Positions 49,451-58,519 are shown, counted from the stretch's first letter. The stretch is 64,000 bases of DNA from Campylobacter concisus (GCF_002913225.1 NZ_PPAW01000015.1:186001-250000); one strand, 5' to 3'. A program made the numbers and translations. Notes: a model not told the origin generated them from the sequence alone.

Positions 49451-49912
49451 ATGGAATGTTCAGCGGTTTTCTCACAAGATAGGAAATATAGATATATTTT
49501 AACAAGAGTTTGGGATAAAAATAAACCAATGCTTGTTTTTGTAGGATTAAATCCATCCATTGCAGATGAAACCAAAGATGATTCCACTATAAAAAAATGT
49601 ATAAAATTTGCGCAATACTGGGGTTACGGAGGTTTTTATATGCTTAATTTATTTGCAATAGTTTCAACAGATCCATCTGCTATATTCTCTGTAAAAGATC
49701 CAATAGGTAAAGAAAACGACAAAATGCTTGCAGATTATTCAAGCAAAGTAGATAAAGTAGTATGCGCTTGGGGAAATAATGGATCGTATCAAGGCAGGAG
49801 CAAAGAGGTACTAGATGCCCTAAAAAATAAATTTTACATAAAACTAAATGCCAGCGGAGAACCTGCTCATCCATTATTTTTAAAAGTTGACTTAAAACCT
49901 CAAAAATTTTAA
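49451..49912 (+). CDS. DUF1643 domain-containing protein
   Basis: 153 residues, usual DUF1643 length. Family landmarks are YRYILTRVWDKNKPMLVFVG, LNPSIADETKDDSTIKKC, a GYGGFYMLNLFAI segment and the final CAWGNNG with LNASGEPAHPLFLK. The biochemical role is unknown; the family is common on phages and accessory islands. It has its own -10 box and does not share the palindromes seen in the next genes. A two-way hairpin follows it. Confidence 0.88.
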   Translation: MECSAVFSQDRKYRYILTRVWDKNKPMLVFVGLNPSIADETKDDSTIKKCIKFAQYWGYGGFYMLNLFAIVSTDPSAIFSVKDPIGKENDKMLADYSSKVDKVVCAWGNNGSYQGRSKEVLDALKNKFYIKLNASGEPAHPLFLKVDLKPQKF

Positions 49913-49924
49913 ACCACTCTGTAT

Positions 49925-49955
49925 GGGTTAGGAGATAAAGCTTCTCCTAAAACCC
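49925..49955. terminator. Bidirectional terminator between DUF1643 and AAA+ genes
   Basis: Inverted repeat GGGTTAGGAGA / TCTCCTAAAACCC (one bulge) lying between the two convergent genes and covering the AAA+ stop codon. Confidence 0.6.
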
Positions 49956-51965
49956 TATCTTCGCACTCTTTTCTTCATTTTTTAGTGCGACTTCAAGCTC
50001 AAGCCTTCGGTAAAAGTCGTCGCCATTTTTTATAGGCCTAAATTTAGCTTGTCTTCTCACGCTGGCAAAGTCTCCAGGCGCTAGCAAGCCTAGGTTTGAG
50101 ACCTTTTTGCTTGCGTTTTCGTCAAATTTGACTTTTAACAGCGCGCACTCTTTTTTAAATAAATTTTGCGCTTGCTCTGGCAGCAAGTATCCAAACTCAA
50201 GCTTTAGATCAAATCTTCTAAGACAGGCTTTATCAAGATTATCTATCAAATTTGTCGTGGCGATAAATATGCCATCAAAGCTCTCCATCTGCACTAGCAT
50301 CTCATTTACTTGAGTTACCTCCCAGCTTCTTGCAGCCATGCTTCTATCTTGCAAAAAACTATCAACTTCGTCAAAGACTAGCACAGCATGTTGATCTTTG
50401 GCTTCTTTGAAGGCTAGTGCTATATTTTTCTCAGTTTCTCCCAGATACATAGATAAAAGATCGCTTCCTTTTTTGATGATGATAGGCTTTTTTAGGCTTT
50501 TAGCGATAAATTTAGCGTAAGCGCTTTTGCCAGTTCCAGGCACACCGTAAAGGCATATCCTTGCGTTTTTGCTTTCTTTTATGCCTTGAATTAGCTCGGT
50601 TAGGTCGCAGTCTGAGTTTACAAAATTTGGATCATAGCTACTTGGCAGATCAACGCTTGGCTTCTCGTCTTTTTCTATCTCATCGTATCCTTGTGCTTTT
50701 AAAGTGTTGCTTATCACTCGCTCAAAGGCTTTGTTTTTATCTTTTGTGTTTAAATTTGAAACGACTAAGCTAGCGTTACTAACGACTGCTGGGGCTACAA
50801 ATTGATTTTTAGCTAGCTTTTTTACGAGTTTACTATCTATCAAATTTTCACTATATTTTTTTATGATCTTTGCTCTTACATCTTCAGTTGGTATGCCTAT
50901 CTCTATGGCTAGGTTAAACCTTCTAACTACGGCTTCATCCATATCAAGGATATTATTTGTTATCCAGATAGTTGGCACTTCGTTAGTCTCAAGAGATCTA
51001 TTTATAAAGGCTTTGCCATACTGCCTTTTCTCGTCATTATTTGTGTTAAATATATCTTCTGCTTCGTCATACATGAGCAAATTTGATCCAGTAGACAATA
51101 CGTTTTGTGCAAGGCAATATGACCTTAGCCTTCGATCCTCAGTCGCATATCCGTATTCGTCATCATAAGCTACTTCATAAAGCTTTAAATTTAGCTCACT
51201 GGCTATCACTTTACTAAGCTCAGTTTTACCAGTTCCTGCTGAGCCGTATAGAAGCACATTTACTCCTTTTTGCTTTTTGCGAATAGCATTTTTTAGAAAC
51301 GAGAGTAAAATTTTCACATCTTCTTTTATATGAGGATAGTTTTTTGTAGTTAAATTTGTCTTGCTACATGGCTTTATCGCACTTTCAAATATCTCGTCCA
51401 TGCTTTCACATTTAACAAACAAATCACACATAAAGTTATTATTTATGACATCGATTTTATATTTTAGGTTATGCACATTATTTTCTAGTTTTACAATCGA
51501 AGTCTTGGCAAAGATTCCATCTTTTCTAAAGGCTTTTTGAACATCGCTGAAACGTAAATTTAGTATCTTTGAGATGGCTTTTGTGGCTTGTATGTTGTTT
51601 AGATCTCCTAGTAAACTGCAAGCATTAGATATCACTTCGTAGTTGTACATGATCGCAACAAATCTCAAAATATCTCTCTCGGTACTATTTATACCTAAAT
51701 TTTCTTGAAGTAAATTTAGATTGTGTTCAAGATCTTTTAGTCCGCATGAAATTTGACTTTTTTCAATAATTTCAAATCTGTTTTTAAGATTTTGAATCTC
51801 TTCTTCTTTGGGCTCTTTTGACTCGATACCCAAAAAATCTAAAACATCGTCACATCCGCTTCTTAGTAACTCTTTTTCTCCTCCAAGATTAAAAATAGTA
51901 CGAAGTGTCCAAAGTGTCGTAAGCTCATATATCTCGCTATCTACGTAAAAAATCTCTTTTTCCAC
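49947..51965 (-). CDS. Tandem AAA+ ATPase
   Basis: 672 residues. A helical N-terminal domain (about 1-210) is followed by two AAA+ modules: Walker A GSAGTGKT (241-248) with Walker B LLMYDEAED (296-304), and Walker A GVPGTGKS (474-481) with Walker B VLVFDEVDS (528-536). Each ends with an RRF box (VVRRFNLAIEI; CLRRFDLKLEF). This is the Cdc48/FtsH-like core without a protease, so it probably remodels or unfolds a partner. The start is GTG with AAGGA upstream. The promoter carries the regional palindrome at 52014-52027. I recognise no named family. Confidence 0.8.
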   Translation of the reverse strand: MEKEIFYVDSEIYELTTLWTLRTIFNLGGEKELLRSGCDDVLDFLGIESKEPKEEEIQNLKNRFEIIEKSQISCGLKDLEHNLNLLQENLGINSTERDILRFVAIMYNYEVISNACSLLGDLNNIQATKAISKILNLRFSDVQKAFRKDGIFAKTSIVKLENNVHNLKYKIDVINNNFMCDLFVKCESMDEIFESAIKPCSKTNLTTKNYPHIKEDVKILLSFLKNAIRKKQKGVNVLLYGSAGTGKTELSKVIASELNLKLYEVAYDDEYGYATEDRRLRSYCLAQNVLSTGSNLLMYDEAEDIFNTNNDEKRQYGKAFINRSLETNEVPTIWITNNILDMDEAVVRRFNLAIEIGIPTEDVRAKIIKKYSENLIDSKLVKKLAKNQFVAPAVVSNASLVVSNLNTKDKNKAFERVISNTLKAQGYDEIEKDEKPSVDLPSSYDPNFVNSDCDLTELIQGIKESKNARICLYGVPGTGKSAYAKFIAKSLKKPIIIKKGSDLLSMYLGETEKNIALAFKEAKDQHAVLVFDEVDSFLQDRSMAARSWEVTQVNEMLVQMESFDGIFIATTNLIDNLDKACLRRFDLKLEFGYLLPEQAQNLFKKECALLKVKFDENASKKVSNLGLLAPGDFASVRRQAKFRPIKNGDDFYRRLELEVALKNEEKSAKIGF

Positions 51966-52013
51966 GACAAATTCCTTTTGCTTTTGTTTGAAGCTATTTT
52001 ACTCGGCATAAAA

Positions 52014-52027
52014 GACATTTTTATGTC
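52014..52027. promoter_or_regulatory. GACA-N6-TGTC palindrome in the AAA+ gene promoter
   Basis: GACATTTTTATGTC; on the minus strand TGTC is followed by 12 nt and then TAAAAT, the likely -10 of the AAA+ gene. Copy 1 of the regional operator. Confidence 0.7.
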
Positions 52028-52096
52028 CATAATTATAAAAATTTGAGAAATTTTTGTGAGAAAAAATTTAAAAAGAGCGCCTTAACGCTCTTTAAC

Positions 52097-53377
52097 TCAC
52101 TCCTGTGTATCGCTGCTATATGGTAGCTCAAGGGCTTTTATATTTGCTACCGCATTTCCAGCGATGCCCTTTATAGAGCCGTACATACTTATGGTGTTAT
52201 CTAGTACCTTTTCGATTTGTTTCTCTCTTTGCTTCCATATCTTTTGAATCGCGCGCTTTTCGCTATCTAGGTCACTTTGCATGGTTGAAAATGCCTCAAC
52301 TATCGCTTCTATTTGCATTTTAAACTCATTGCTGGTTAAAAAGTGGTAGAGCAAGCTCATCTTGTCACTTTTGTTCTCTTGCGCGATCAAGACGTGGTGT
52401 ATCCTTATGAGTTGTTCTCTTAAAACAGCGCTTAAGCCTTTAAATTCCTCAAACGTACAGATCCAAACATCTTCATATAGCCCCATCCTTTGCATATCAC
52501 TTGGCATAGCATCAGTAACTATGACACCGATATCAGCACCTTTTTCTCTCATGTCAGCCTTAAATTTCTCTATCCAAGACTTTTGAAATTCTTTCGTTCT
52601 CTTGCTCTCATAATATATCGTTCCGCAGTTTTGAGACTCTCTTGTATGCACGATCTGCACGCAGTCAGCACCTCTTGCACCTTTTTTGATCTCATCAATA
52701 GTATCAAATGGAAATTTCTCCCTCAGCCACTCTTCTATCGCGAGCTCCTGCACCTCACCTTGAAGCTGCATGCTGCCTTGCTCGGCCTTTCTTTGGGCTA
52801 TTTGAAGTTGCTCTTGAAGCTGTTTTAGCTGTTCCTCTTTTTGTCTAAATTTAAGCTCATTTTGCTCATCTGCAGCCTTTTGTATCTTCTCTTTTTCTTC
52901 TTTTAGCTTTTCATTTAATGCCAGCTCGGCCTTTGCAGTTATGGCAGACTCCATCTCCTCTTTTTCCCTTTGAAGCTGCAAAATTTGAGCCTTTGTAATA
53001 TTTAGCTCTTTTACTTGATTTGACTTCTCTTCAAGCTGTTTTTGCAAGAGCGCCACCGACTCATTTTGCTCGTCAAGTATCTCTTTTCGCAGCTCCTCTT
53101 GAAGTCTTGCTCTTTCCATTTTTAGCTGTATTTGCGTAGCTTTTTTGATTTCTTCCTCAAATTTCTCTTTTTGATCTTGCAGTTGCTGCTCTTTTGCTCT
53201 TAAACTCTCAAAATAAGCCTCCTGTTCCTTTCTTTTAGCCTCAAGTTCAGCTTCAAGCTGCTTCTTTTGGGCTAGGTATTCACCTTTATATTTTCCCTCT
53301 AGCTGATGATATAAGGCGTCATTTATATCTATTTCACACCCACAGTTTGGGCACTTTATCGTTGTTTGATTTGTCAT
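52097..53377 (-). CDS. DUF2130 domain-containing protein with N-terminal zinc ribbon
   Basis: 426 residues. A zinc-ribbon start (CPNCGCEID, residues 9-17) is followed by a very long Glu/Lys/Gln coiled coil (about 35-205), then a C-terminal DUF2130 domain (FDTIDEIKKGARGADCVQIV, CGTIYYESKRTKEF, VIVTDAMPSD) which has a nuclease-like strand pattern (E-S-K). Function unknown; a link to DNA processing is possible. Third gene of the operon starting at 54914, 43 nt after its neighbour. Confidence 0.85.
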   Translation of the reverse strand: MTNQTTIKCPNCGCEIDINDALYHQLEGKYKGEYLAQKKQLEAELEAKRKEQEAYFESLRAKEQQLQDQKEKFEEEIKKATQIQLKMERARLQEELRKEILDEQNESVALLQKQLEEKSNQVKELNITKAQILQLQREKEEMESAITAKAELALNEKLKEEKEKIQKAADEQNELKFRQKEEQLKQLQEQLQIAQRKAEQGSMQLQGEVQELAIEEWLREKFPFDTIDEIKKGARGADCVQIVHTRESQNCGTIYYESKRTKEFQKSWIEKFKADMREKGADIGVIVTDAMPSDMQRMGLYEDVWICTFEEFKGLSAVLREQLIRIHHVLIAQENKSDKMSLLYHFLTSNEFKMQIEAIVEAFSTMQSDLDSEKRAIQKIWKQREKQIEKVLDNTISMYGSIKGIAGNAVANIKALELPYSSDTQE

Positions 53378-53420
53378 TTTTCACCTCCATTTTTTATCTT
53401 TATCTTATGCTATTTTTTCT

Positions 53421-54317
53421 TTAAATTTCATAGTATTCATCCCAGCAAAGTGTCATATCAACAGAGCCTATACGAAGTATATCTTTGATCTTATTGATAT
53501 GTGTGTTATTGTTAAAAGCTGCAAATAGATAGCAAAAATATGCCTTCTTATCAAAATAGACAGAGCTACCAAAATATTCATTGCAGTTTTGCGTCCAGCG
53601 GCTCTTTTGCTTGCTCATTTCGCCAGGAACGATAGGCTCATTGATGATGGCTAAGAAATTGTCGTCATTTTCATCATAATCTGGATCATCTTCGCGCAAG
53701 CGAAAGACCAAACGAAATTCCATAGCATAATCCTCGATAAATCCACCCTCAAACCTTGCTTTTAGCCTGTTTTCAAGCATTTTTGCATCTCTTATTAGGA
53801 TATCTTGGTAGCTAGCTAGCGCTTTATTTATCTTCTCTATCTGCTCCCACTGATCTTTGTTGGCATCAGAGATATACTCTTCTCTCTCGCTACACTCTAG
53901 CTTTTTTAGGCAAAGGTCTATAGGCGTATAGTCGTAGTATGAGCGAAGCTTGCCCTCCATCCTGTCGATAGTTAAAATTTCATCCCAGCTAAGATCCGTA
54001 TGGTCATATAGGCAGTGGTAAAACCAGCAGTGCCACTCGCCAGACATCTCATGCGTGGGCCAGTTTCTAAATTCGTTTTGATTTTCCGTATAAAAGTAGT
54101 CATCTATGTGATTCATGAACTGCCCATATCGCATAAGAAGTTCATCCTTTGAGTAAAAATAGAGCAATAGCTCACAAAAATGATCACATGCCTCTTTTAC
54201 ATCTTTTACCGACATATTTATCTGCTTTGCACGTGGCACGACACGGCGCTCAAGGTCATAGAGCCTTTCGTTTATGCTATTTAGCTTTCGCCTTTGCTCC
54301 TTTGTAAATTGTCCCAT
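53421..54317 (-). CDS. Unknown protein, second gene of the DUF2130 operon
   Basis: 298 residues, not recognised. A basic N-terminus (FTKEQRRKLNSINERLYDLE) predicts a coiled helix; later segments are acidic (RLREDDPDYDENDDNF) and rich in Trp, Tyr and Cys (EWHCWFYHCLYDHTD). No signal peptide or membrane helix. It sits 9 nt after the 195-aa gene and 43 nt before the DUF2130 gene, so it should be co-made with both. Confidence 0.7.
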   Translation of the reverse strand: MGQFTKEQRRKLNSINERLYDLERRVVPRAKQINMSVKDVKEACDHFCELLLYFYSKDELLMRYGQFMNHIDDYFYTENQNEFRNWPTHEMSGEWHCWFYHCLYDHTDLSWDEILTIDRMEGKLRSYYDYTPIDLCLKKLECSEREEYISDANKDQWEQIEKINKALASYQDILIRDAKMLENRLKARFEGGFIEDYAMEFRLVFRLREDDPDYDENDDNFLAIINEPIVPGEMSKQKSRWTQNCNEYFGSSVYFDKKAYFCYLFAAFNNNTHINKIKDILRIGSVDMTLCWDEYYEI

Positions 54318-54326
54318 TTTTGTCCT

Positions 54327-54914
54327 TTAAAATTTAATCACCGCCACCTGTTCGGCGATCTCTTTATCTGTAAAATTTCCGTTTGTATCAAGTGAATAAT
54401 TTTTGCCTAGAAAATAGAGCTTAAAGCCAGTTATGGCACCAAAAATAGGCAGAGTTTTCGTTTTTTGATAGTAGCTTTTAGTGATCTTTGAGATAGCTTT
54501 TAGCTGCTCATCTAATGCTTTAAAACAAAGCTCATCTAAAAATGGTGTTAGGCTGATATATCTTAAGTGCTGCGCCATAGCAAGGGCAAATATAGGCTCA
54601 CTCTTGCGCTTAAAATCCGTATCTATATAGATATATGAGCCTCTAAATTTTACTCGCTCGTTGTAGAGTTTTTGCACCTCGCCAAGCTCTGCGTCTATGT
54701 TAAGAGCAAAGTGCTTGCTAAGGGCTAGGATGAGCGTTTCTGAGCTGTGCGCCCAGTCAAAGTGCCCCTTTGTGATAAACTCATCAAGGCTCTTTGCCGC
54801 CTCTAAATTTGCAAGTGCTCTTGTGAAATTTTGCTCTCTAACATAGCCAAGTGCTTTTGAGAGCGCCTTTTTGTCGCTGTTTTGTGTGAGAATTTTAAGT
54901 TGCTCGTAGATCAT
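54327..54914 (-). CDS. Unknown protein, first gene of the DUF2130 operon
   Basis: 195 residues, not recognised; mostly helical with hydrophobic repeats (ALSKALGYVREQNFTRALAN resembles TPR-like helices). No signal peptide. The promoter shows the regional palindrome at 54985-54997, with TGTC, 12 nt, and a perfect TATAAT (54967-54972) on this strand. Confidence 0.7.
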   Translation of the reverse strand: MIYEQLKILTQNSDKKALSKALGYVREQNFTRALANLEAAKSLDEFITKGHFDWAHSSETLILALSKHFALNIDAELGEVQKLYNERVKFRGSYIYIDTDFKRKSEPIFALAMAQHLRYISLTPFLDELCFKALDEQLKAISKITKSYYQKTKTLPIFGAITGFKLYFLGKNYSLDTNGNFTDKEIAEQVAVIKF

Positions 54915-54984
54915 TGATTATCCTTTTTTGATTTTTATCGCCGATACATTTTTTGTGATTTGTGAAATTATAGCAACTCAAATG

Positions 54985-54997
54985 GACAAAAAATGTC
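54985..54997. promoter_or_regulatory. GACA-N5-TGTC palindrome between the DUF2130 operon and the deiminase-like gene
   Basis: GACAAAAAATGTC serves both directions: to the left TGTC-N12-TATAAT (exact), to the right TGTC-N14-TAAAAT. Copy 2 of the regional operator. Confidence 0.75.
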
Positions 54998-55048
54998 TAG
55001 AAATTTACTAGTAAAATTTCACAAAAACTATAAAATTTAGGAGCAAAT

Positions 55049-55846
55049 ATGCAGCCAACTATCCTACTTTCCACACTTTTGGCAAAACATCACGCCAAAA
55101 CAGCCAAAAGCTTGTGCCAGATATTTGACAGATACGGGGTCAAATACGAGTTTTTAGAGACTAAAGACATCTGGATGAGGGACTTTATGCCGATTTTGCT
55201 TGATGATGGGCGCCTTATCTCTTACGACTACGATCCAGACTACCTAAAAGATGAAAAATATAGTCACCTAAGAACAAATATCCAGCCATTAAAAGAGCAT
55301 ATAAATTTAGCCCTAGACGGCGGAAATTTCGTAAGGTTTGGAGGCAAAGCCATCATGACTGATAAAATTTTTAGAGAAAATCCACTGAAGATAAAAACCG
55401 AGATAGCTGAAATTATAAAGCAAAAATGCGCGCTAAATGAGCTCATCATCATACCAAAGCAGCCTTACGATATGCTAGGCCACAGTGACGCCATGGTGAG
55501 GTGGATAGATGAAAATAGCGTGTTAGTAAATGACTTTTCAAATGAGAGTAAAAGCTTTAATGATAGGCTTATAAAAGCCCTTAAAAAGAGTGGTTTGGAT
55601 GTGAAATTTATGAAGTATAAAGATGGATTTTTCACTAAAAAGAGAGACTGGGGCGCTTACTTAAATTTTATTAAAATTAAGGATATTTTAATAGTTCCAA
55701 TATATGGCATAGATGATGACGATGTTGCGCTGCAGCAGATCAAGAAATTTTATAGTGACTATAAAGTAGAGACGATAAATTTAAGCGAGATAATAGAGCT
55801 TGGCGGTGCTCTACACTGCATAACGGCGGAGAAATTTGGGCGGTAG
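55049..55846 (+). CDS. Agmatine deiminase/peptidyl-arginine deiminase-like protein
   Basis: 265 residues, much shorter than agmatine deiminases (about 350-370). The guanidine-group modifying fold shows WMRDF (Asp45), DGGN (90-93), GHSD (His145, Asp147) and a C-terminal GGALHC with the catalytic Cys257. So all residues of the catalytic set are present, but the N-terminal part is trimmed. Substrate unknown: agmatine, peptidyl arginine or a free guanidino compound. AGGAGC precedes the ATG. It ends in a two-way hairpin shared with the HNH gene. Confidence 0.85.
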   Translation: MQPTILLSTLLAKHHAKTAKSLCQIFDRYGVKYEFLETKDIWMRDFMPILLDDGRLISYDYDPDYLKDEKYSHLRTNIQPLKEHINLALDGGNFVRFGGKAIMTDKIFRENPLKIKTEIAEIIKQKCALNELIIIPKQPYDMLGHSDAMVRWIDENSVLVNDFSNESKSFNDRLIKALKKSGLDVKFMKYKDGFFTKKRDWGAYLNFIKIKDILIVPIYGIDDDDVALQQIKKFYSDYKVETINLSEIIELGGALHCITAEKFGR

Positions 55847-55856
55847 AGTTACCGCC
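55839..55856. terminator. Bidirectional terminator
   Basis: Perfect 7-bp stem GGCGGTA / TACCGCC with a 4-nt loop, at the end of the deiminase-like gene, pointing also at the convergent HNH gene. Confidence 0.7.
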
Positions 55857-55860
55857 TTAA

Positions 55861-56625
55861 TTATTTCTCTATATCTGGCTCCATGCTTGTATCAAATTTA
55901 GTGTTCCAAATTTCTGGGTCTGGCACGTCTTTTATTTCTTCTTCGCTATACCCAATAGCCTTCAGTCTTTCATTCCAAGTCTTTCTAATACCTTCAGCAA
56001 TAGGCTTAAATTCTTCTGGTGAAAATTCATCGGTTTTTGCATTATTACACCAGTAGCAAGCCATGCAACAATTCTTTTTGCTATACTCCAAATTTGGTAG
56101 CATTCTATCTATCTCTAGCGTATATCCGCGGGTATCGCTTCTTTTATTATTTAGCTTGCCTTTTTTGCCAAGCTCCTCGATCTGAGCTAGGCTTATACCG
56201 CAATATGAGCAAGTTGTTTTGTCAAGCATCTTATTAAAATCTGTTTCAGAAAACTTTTCTTTAAAATCATTTTCATATTCTTTTTCCAGTGCATCTAAAA
56301 TTTCTGTAAATTCTTTAGATTTTTGAACAAAATATTGTCTTTGTTCTATAATCATAATGTTTAACTCTTTGCCCTTGTGCTTTATTTTACTTTTATCACT
56401 ATTTATCTCAAGTTGATAGTATTTACTACTATATAAATTTGCTACTTCATTAGTAACCTTAAAATTTTTAAAATCCTTTTTTATAGTTTCAATATTACTC
56501 ATAATGTAGTAATCATTGCATCCATTTTCATCCAAGTTGTCCCAAGAAAAAGCCTTGTCAAACAAAAATAGCTGAACTTTTGTTTTAAAACTATCCTCCA
56601 TTTTAGTTTTATATTTCTTTGTCAT
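55861..56625 (-). CDS. HNH-like zinc-binding nuclease-family protein
   Basis: 254 residues. N-terminal half unknown; a Lys/Glu-rich helix (SKEFTEILDALEKEYENDF) leads into an HNH-like zinc fold with CSYC (139-142), YTLEIDRM (168-175), Asn185 and CYWCNNAK (190-197). The usual catalytic His of the E-I-D-H motif is Arg here, so nuclease activity is questionable and a structural or degenerate role is possible. The promoter has the regional palindrome at 56671-56684 with TAAAAT 13 nt away. Confidence 0.7.
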   Translation of the reverse strand: MTKKYKTKMEDSFKTKVQLFLFDKAFSWDNLDENGCNDYYIMSNIETIKKDFKNFKVTNEVANLYSSKYYQLEINSDKSKIKHKGKELNIMIIEQRQYFVQKSKEFTEILDALEKEYENDFKEKFSETDFNKMLDKTTCSYCGISLAQIEELGKKGKLNNKRSDTRGYTLEIDRMLPNLEYSKKNCCMACYWCNNAKTDEFSPEEFKPIAEGIRKTWNERLKAIGYSEEEIKDVPDPEIWNTKFDTSMEPDIEK

Positions 56626-56670
56626 CTTCTCTCCTTCATAAAATTTTCACTATTTTACCAAAAGAGAGCG

Positions 56671-56684
56671 GACACAAAAATGTC
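56671..56684. promoter_or_regulatory. GACA-N6-TGTC palindrome between the HNH and SIR2 genes
   Basis: GACACAAAAATGTC. Rightward TGTC-N12-TATACT (exact) drives the SIR2-WYL-Fic-phosphoesterase operon; leftward TGTC-N13-TAAAAT drives the HNH gene. Copy 3. Confidence 0.78.
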
Positions 56685-56729
56685 TGATCAACTCATTATA
56701 CTTACCAAAATTTCTTAAAAAGGATAAAA

Positions 56730-57548
56730 ATGCAAGAGAAGATAGACAGGATCAAAAAGATCATCGCGGAGGCCGATGCGGTCATCATCACAGCAGGTGC
56801 TGGAATGGGTGTTGATAGTGGGTTGCCTGATTTTAGGGGAGATCTAGGGTTTTGGAGAGCCTATCCACTTTTAAGGGAGAAAAATTTAAGCTTTGAAGAT
56901 ATGGCAAATCCGCAGTGGTTTTTAGATGATCCAAAGCTAGCATGGGCATTTTACGGGCACAGGCTAAATTTATACAAAAAGACAGAACCTCATGAGGGTT
57001 TTAGGCTACTTTTAGATCTTGTAAAAAGCAAAAACGACAACTACTTCGTCTATACTTCAAATGTCGATGGTCACTTTCAAAAAGCCGGCTTTAGCGAAGA
57101 TAAAATTTATGAGTGCCATGGCTCTATCCACTACTCTCAGTGCATCCACAAGCGTGATGGCGCTATATGGCAGACTTGTAGCGATATAAAAGTAGATGAA
57201 GAGAAATTTATAGCTTTAGATATGCCAGTTTGCCCAGAGTGTGGCTGTGTGAGCCGCCCAAATATCGTGATGTTTTACGACTGGATGGTAAATACAAGGC
57301 GAATAAACGAGCAGTATAGAAGATATGAAGCGTGGCTGGAGCAAAACAAAGATAGCCGCTTTGTGATCATAGAGCTGGGCGCTGGGCTTGCGGTGCCAAC
57401 AATTAGAAATTTTGGTGAGAAATTCGTTAAACGCTCCAAAAAAGCAACTCTTATCCGCATAAACCCACGAGATAACTACATCTCGCAGTATATCGGCATA
57501 AGTCTAAAATGTGGCGCGCTAGATGGTCTTAGGCAGATATTATGCTAA
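56730..57548 (+). CDS. SIR2-family NAD-dependent protein deacylase-like
   Basis: 272 residues. NAD site GAGMGVDSGLPDFRG (23-37), TSNVDG (109-114), catalytic His130 in CHGSI, and zinc Cys at 138, 150, 168 and 171. These suggest an active deacylase or NAD-consuming enzyme. Some SIR2 domains deplete NAD in phage defence, but this one lacks a sensor fusion, so deacylation is equally likely. First gene of the four-gene operon; the next gene overlaps in part. A 25-codon remnant of a second copy lies at 62641-62715. Confidence 0.88.
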   Translation: MQEKIDRIKKIIAEADAVIITAGAGMGVDSGLPDFRGDLGFWRAYPLLREKNLSFEDMANPQWFLDDPKLAWAFYGHRLNLYKKTEPHEGFRLLLDLVKSKNDNYFVYTSNVDGHFQKAGFSEDKIYECHGSIHYSQCIHKRDGAIWQTCSDIKVDEEKFIALDMPVCPECGCVSRPNIVMFYDWMVNTRRINEQYRRYEAWLEQNKDSRFVIIELGAGLAVPTIRNFGEKFVKRSKKATLIRINPRDNYISQYIGISLKCGALDGLRQILC

Positions 57549-57576
57549 AAAAGACATCCTCTAGTCCTAATTTGGA

Positions 57577-57582
57577 TATAAT
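57577..57582 (+). promoter_or_regulatory. Possible -10 box inside the SIR2 gene 3' end, for WYL
   Basis: TATAAT lies 20 nt before the likely WYL ATG. The regional palindrome is absent here. A separate weak promoter would allow a basal supply of regulator. Confidence 0.35.
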
Positions 57583-57601
57583 CCCCAAACTAGGAGAGCA
57601 A

Positions 57602-58519
57602 ATGAAACCCATCATAACCAAACAAGAAAACAGCAAATTTGAACGTATAAATTTTATAGCCCTAAAGCTAAGAGAGAGACCGCACACGATAAAAGAGCTA
57701 ACAGCCATGCTTGGAGTGACCTCAAAGACCATCCAGCGCGACCTTTACGACACGCTAAGAGAGTATGGCGCCGTCAAAAAGGGACACTACTGGAGCCTAA
57801 ACGACGAGGACGCGAGCGACGGACTAAACGGCGATGATAGAGTGGTGCTAAATATCCTTGATAACGTGGCAAAAAACATGGGATCAAATTTTTACAGCAA
57901 GGCTCACGTGCTTCTAGAGCAAATTTCTCAGCAGCTAAACCACCCGATACTGACAAACATAAACAACGAAAAGCTAAGCGAGGAGGATCTTGTAAATTTT
58001 CAAGCGCTTGAGGATGCTATAAGAGAAAAAGCGGAGATAACATGCACGTATAATGGCTTTGAGTTTCTTGTAAAGCCTCTAAAACTGGCACTTTTTGAGG
58101 GATTTTGGTATCTGCTCTTGCTTGATAGCAAAAAGGGCAATAAATTTAAGAAATTTCACCTAAAGAGCATAAAAGATATAAAGCGTAGTGGGGATAAATT
58201 TGAGCTAAGTAGCGAGCTAGATGAGCGTGTAAAGGCGATGAATTCAGCATGGGCAAATTTAGAAGCCCCAAAAACAGCAAGGCTACTGCTAGCGCCAGAA
58301 GTAGCAAAATACTTCGAGCGAAAGCCACACGCAAAGCAGCGCATAACTGGCCAAGATAGCGACGGCTCAGTCGAGATAGAGATAGAATTTACGCACATAA
58401 TGGAGATAAAACCGCTCATATACTACTACCTGCCATTTATCAAAGTGCTTGAGCCAAAGGAGCTGGCTGACGAGGTCAAAAAAGATGTCAGCGAGTATCT
58501 AAAAGAGATAAATTTCTAA
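57602..58519 (+). CDS. WYL-domain transcriptional regulator
   Basis: About 305 residues from the ATG with AGGAGAGCAA directly upstream; an earlier ATG 20 codons upstream overlaps the SIR2 stop. N-terminal helix-turn-helix (about 10-60, HTIKELTAMLGVTSKTIQRD), then a WYL domain (about 130-215, LKLALFEGFWYLLLLD), then a C-terminal part with HAKQRITGQDSDGSVEIEIE as in the WCX region. WYL regulators sense ligands, often nucleic acid, and commonly control defence or DNA-damage genes. It is the best candidate to bind the six local palindromes. Confidence 0.9.
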   Translation: MKPIITKQENSKFERINFIALKLRERPHTIKELTAMLGVTSKTIQRDLYDTLREYGAVKKGHYWSLNDEDASDGLNGDDRVVLNILDNVAKNMGSNFYSKAHVLLEQISQQLNHPILTNINNEKLSEEDLVNFQALEDAIREKAEITCTYNGFEFLVKPLKLALFEGFWYLLLLDSKKGNKFKKFHLKSIKDIKRSGDKFELSSELDERVKAMNSAWANLEAPKTARLLLAPEVAKYFERKPHAKQRITGQDSDGSVEIEIEFTHIMEIKPLIYYYLPFIKVLEPKELADEVKKDVSEYLKEINF

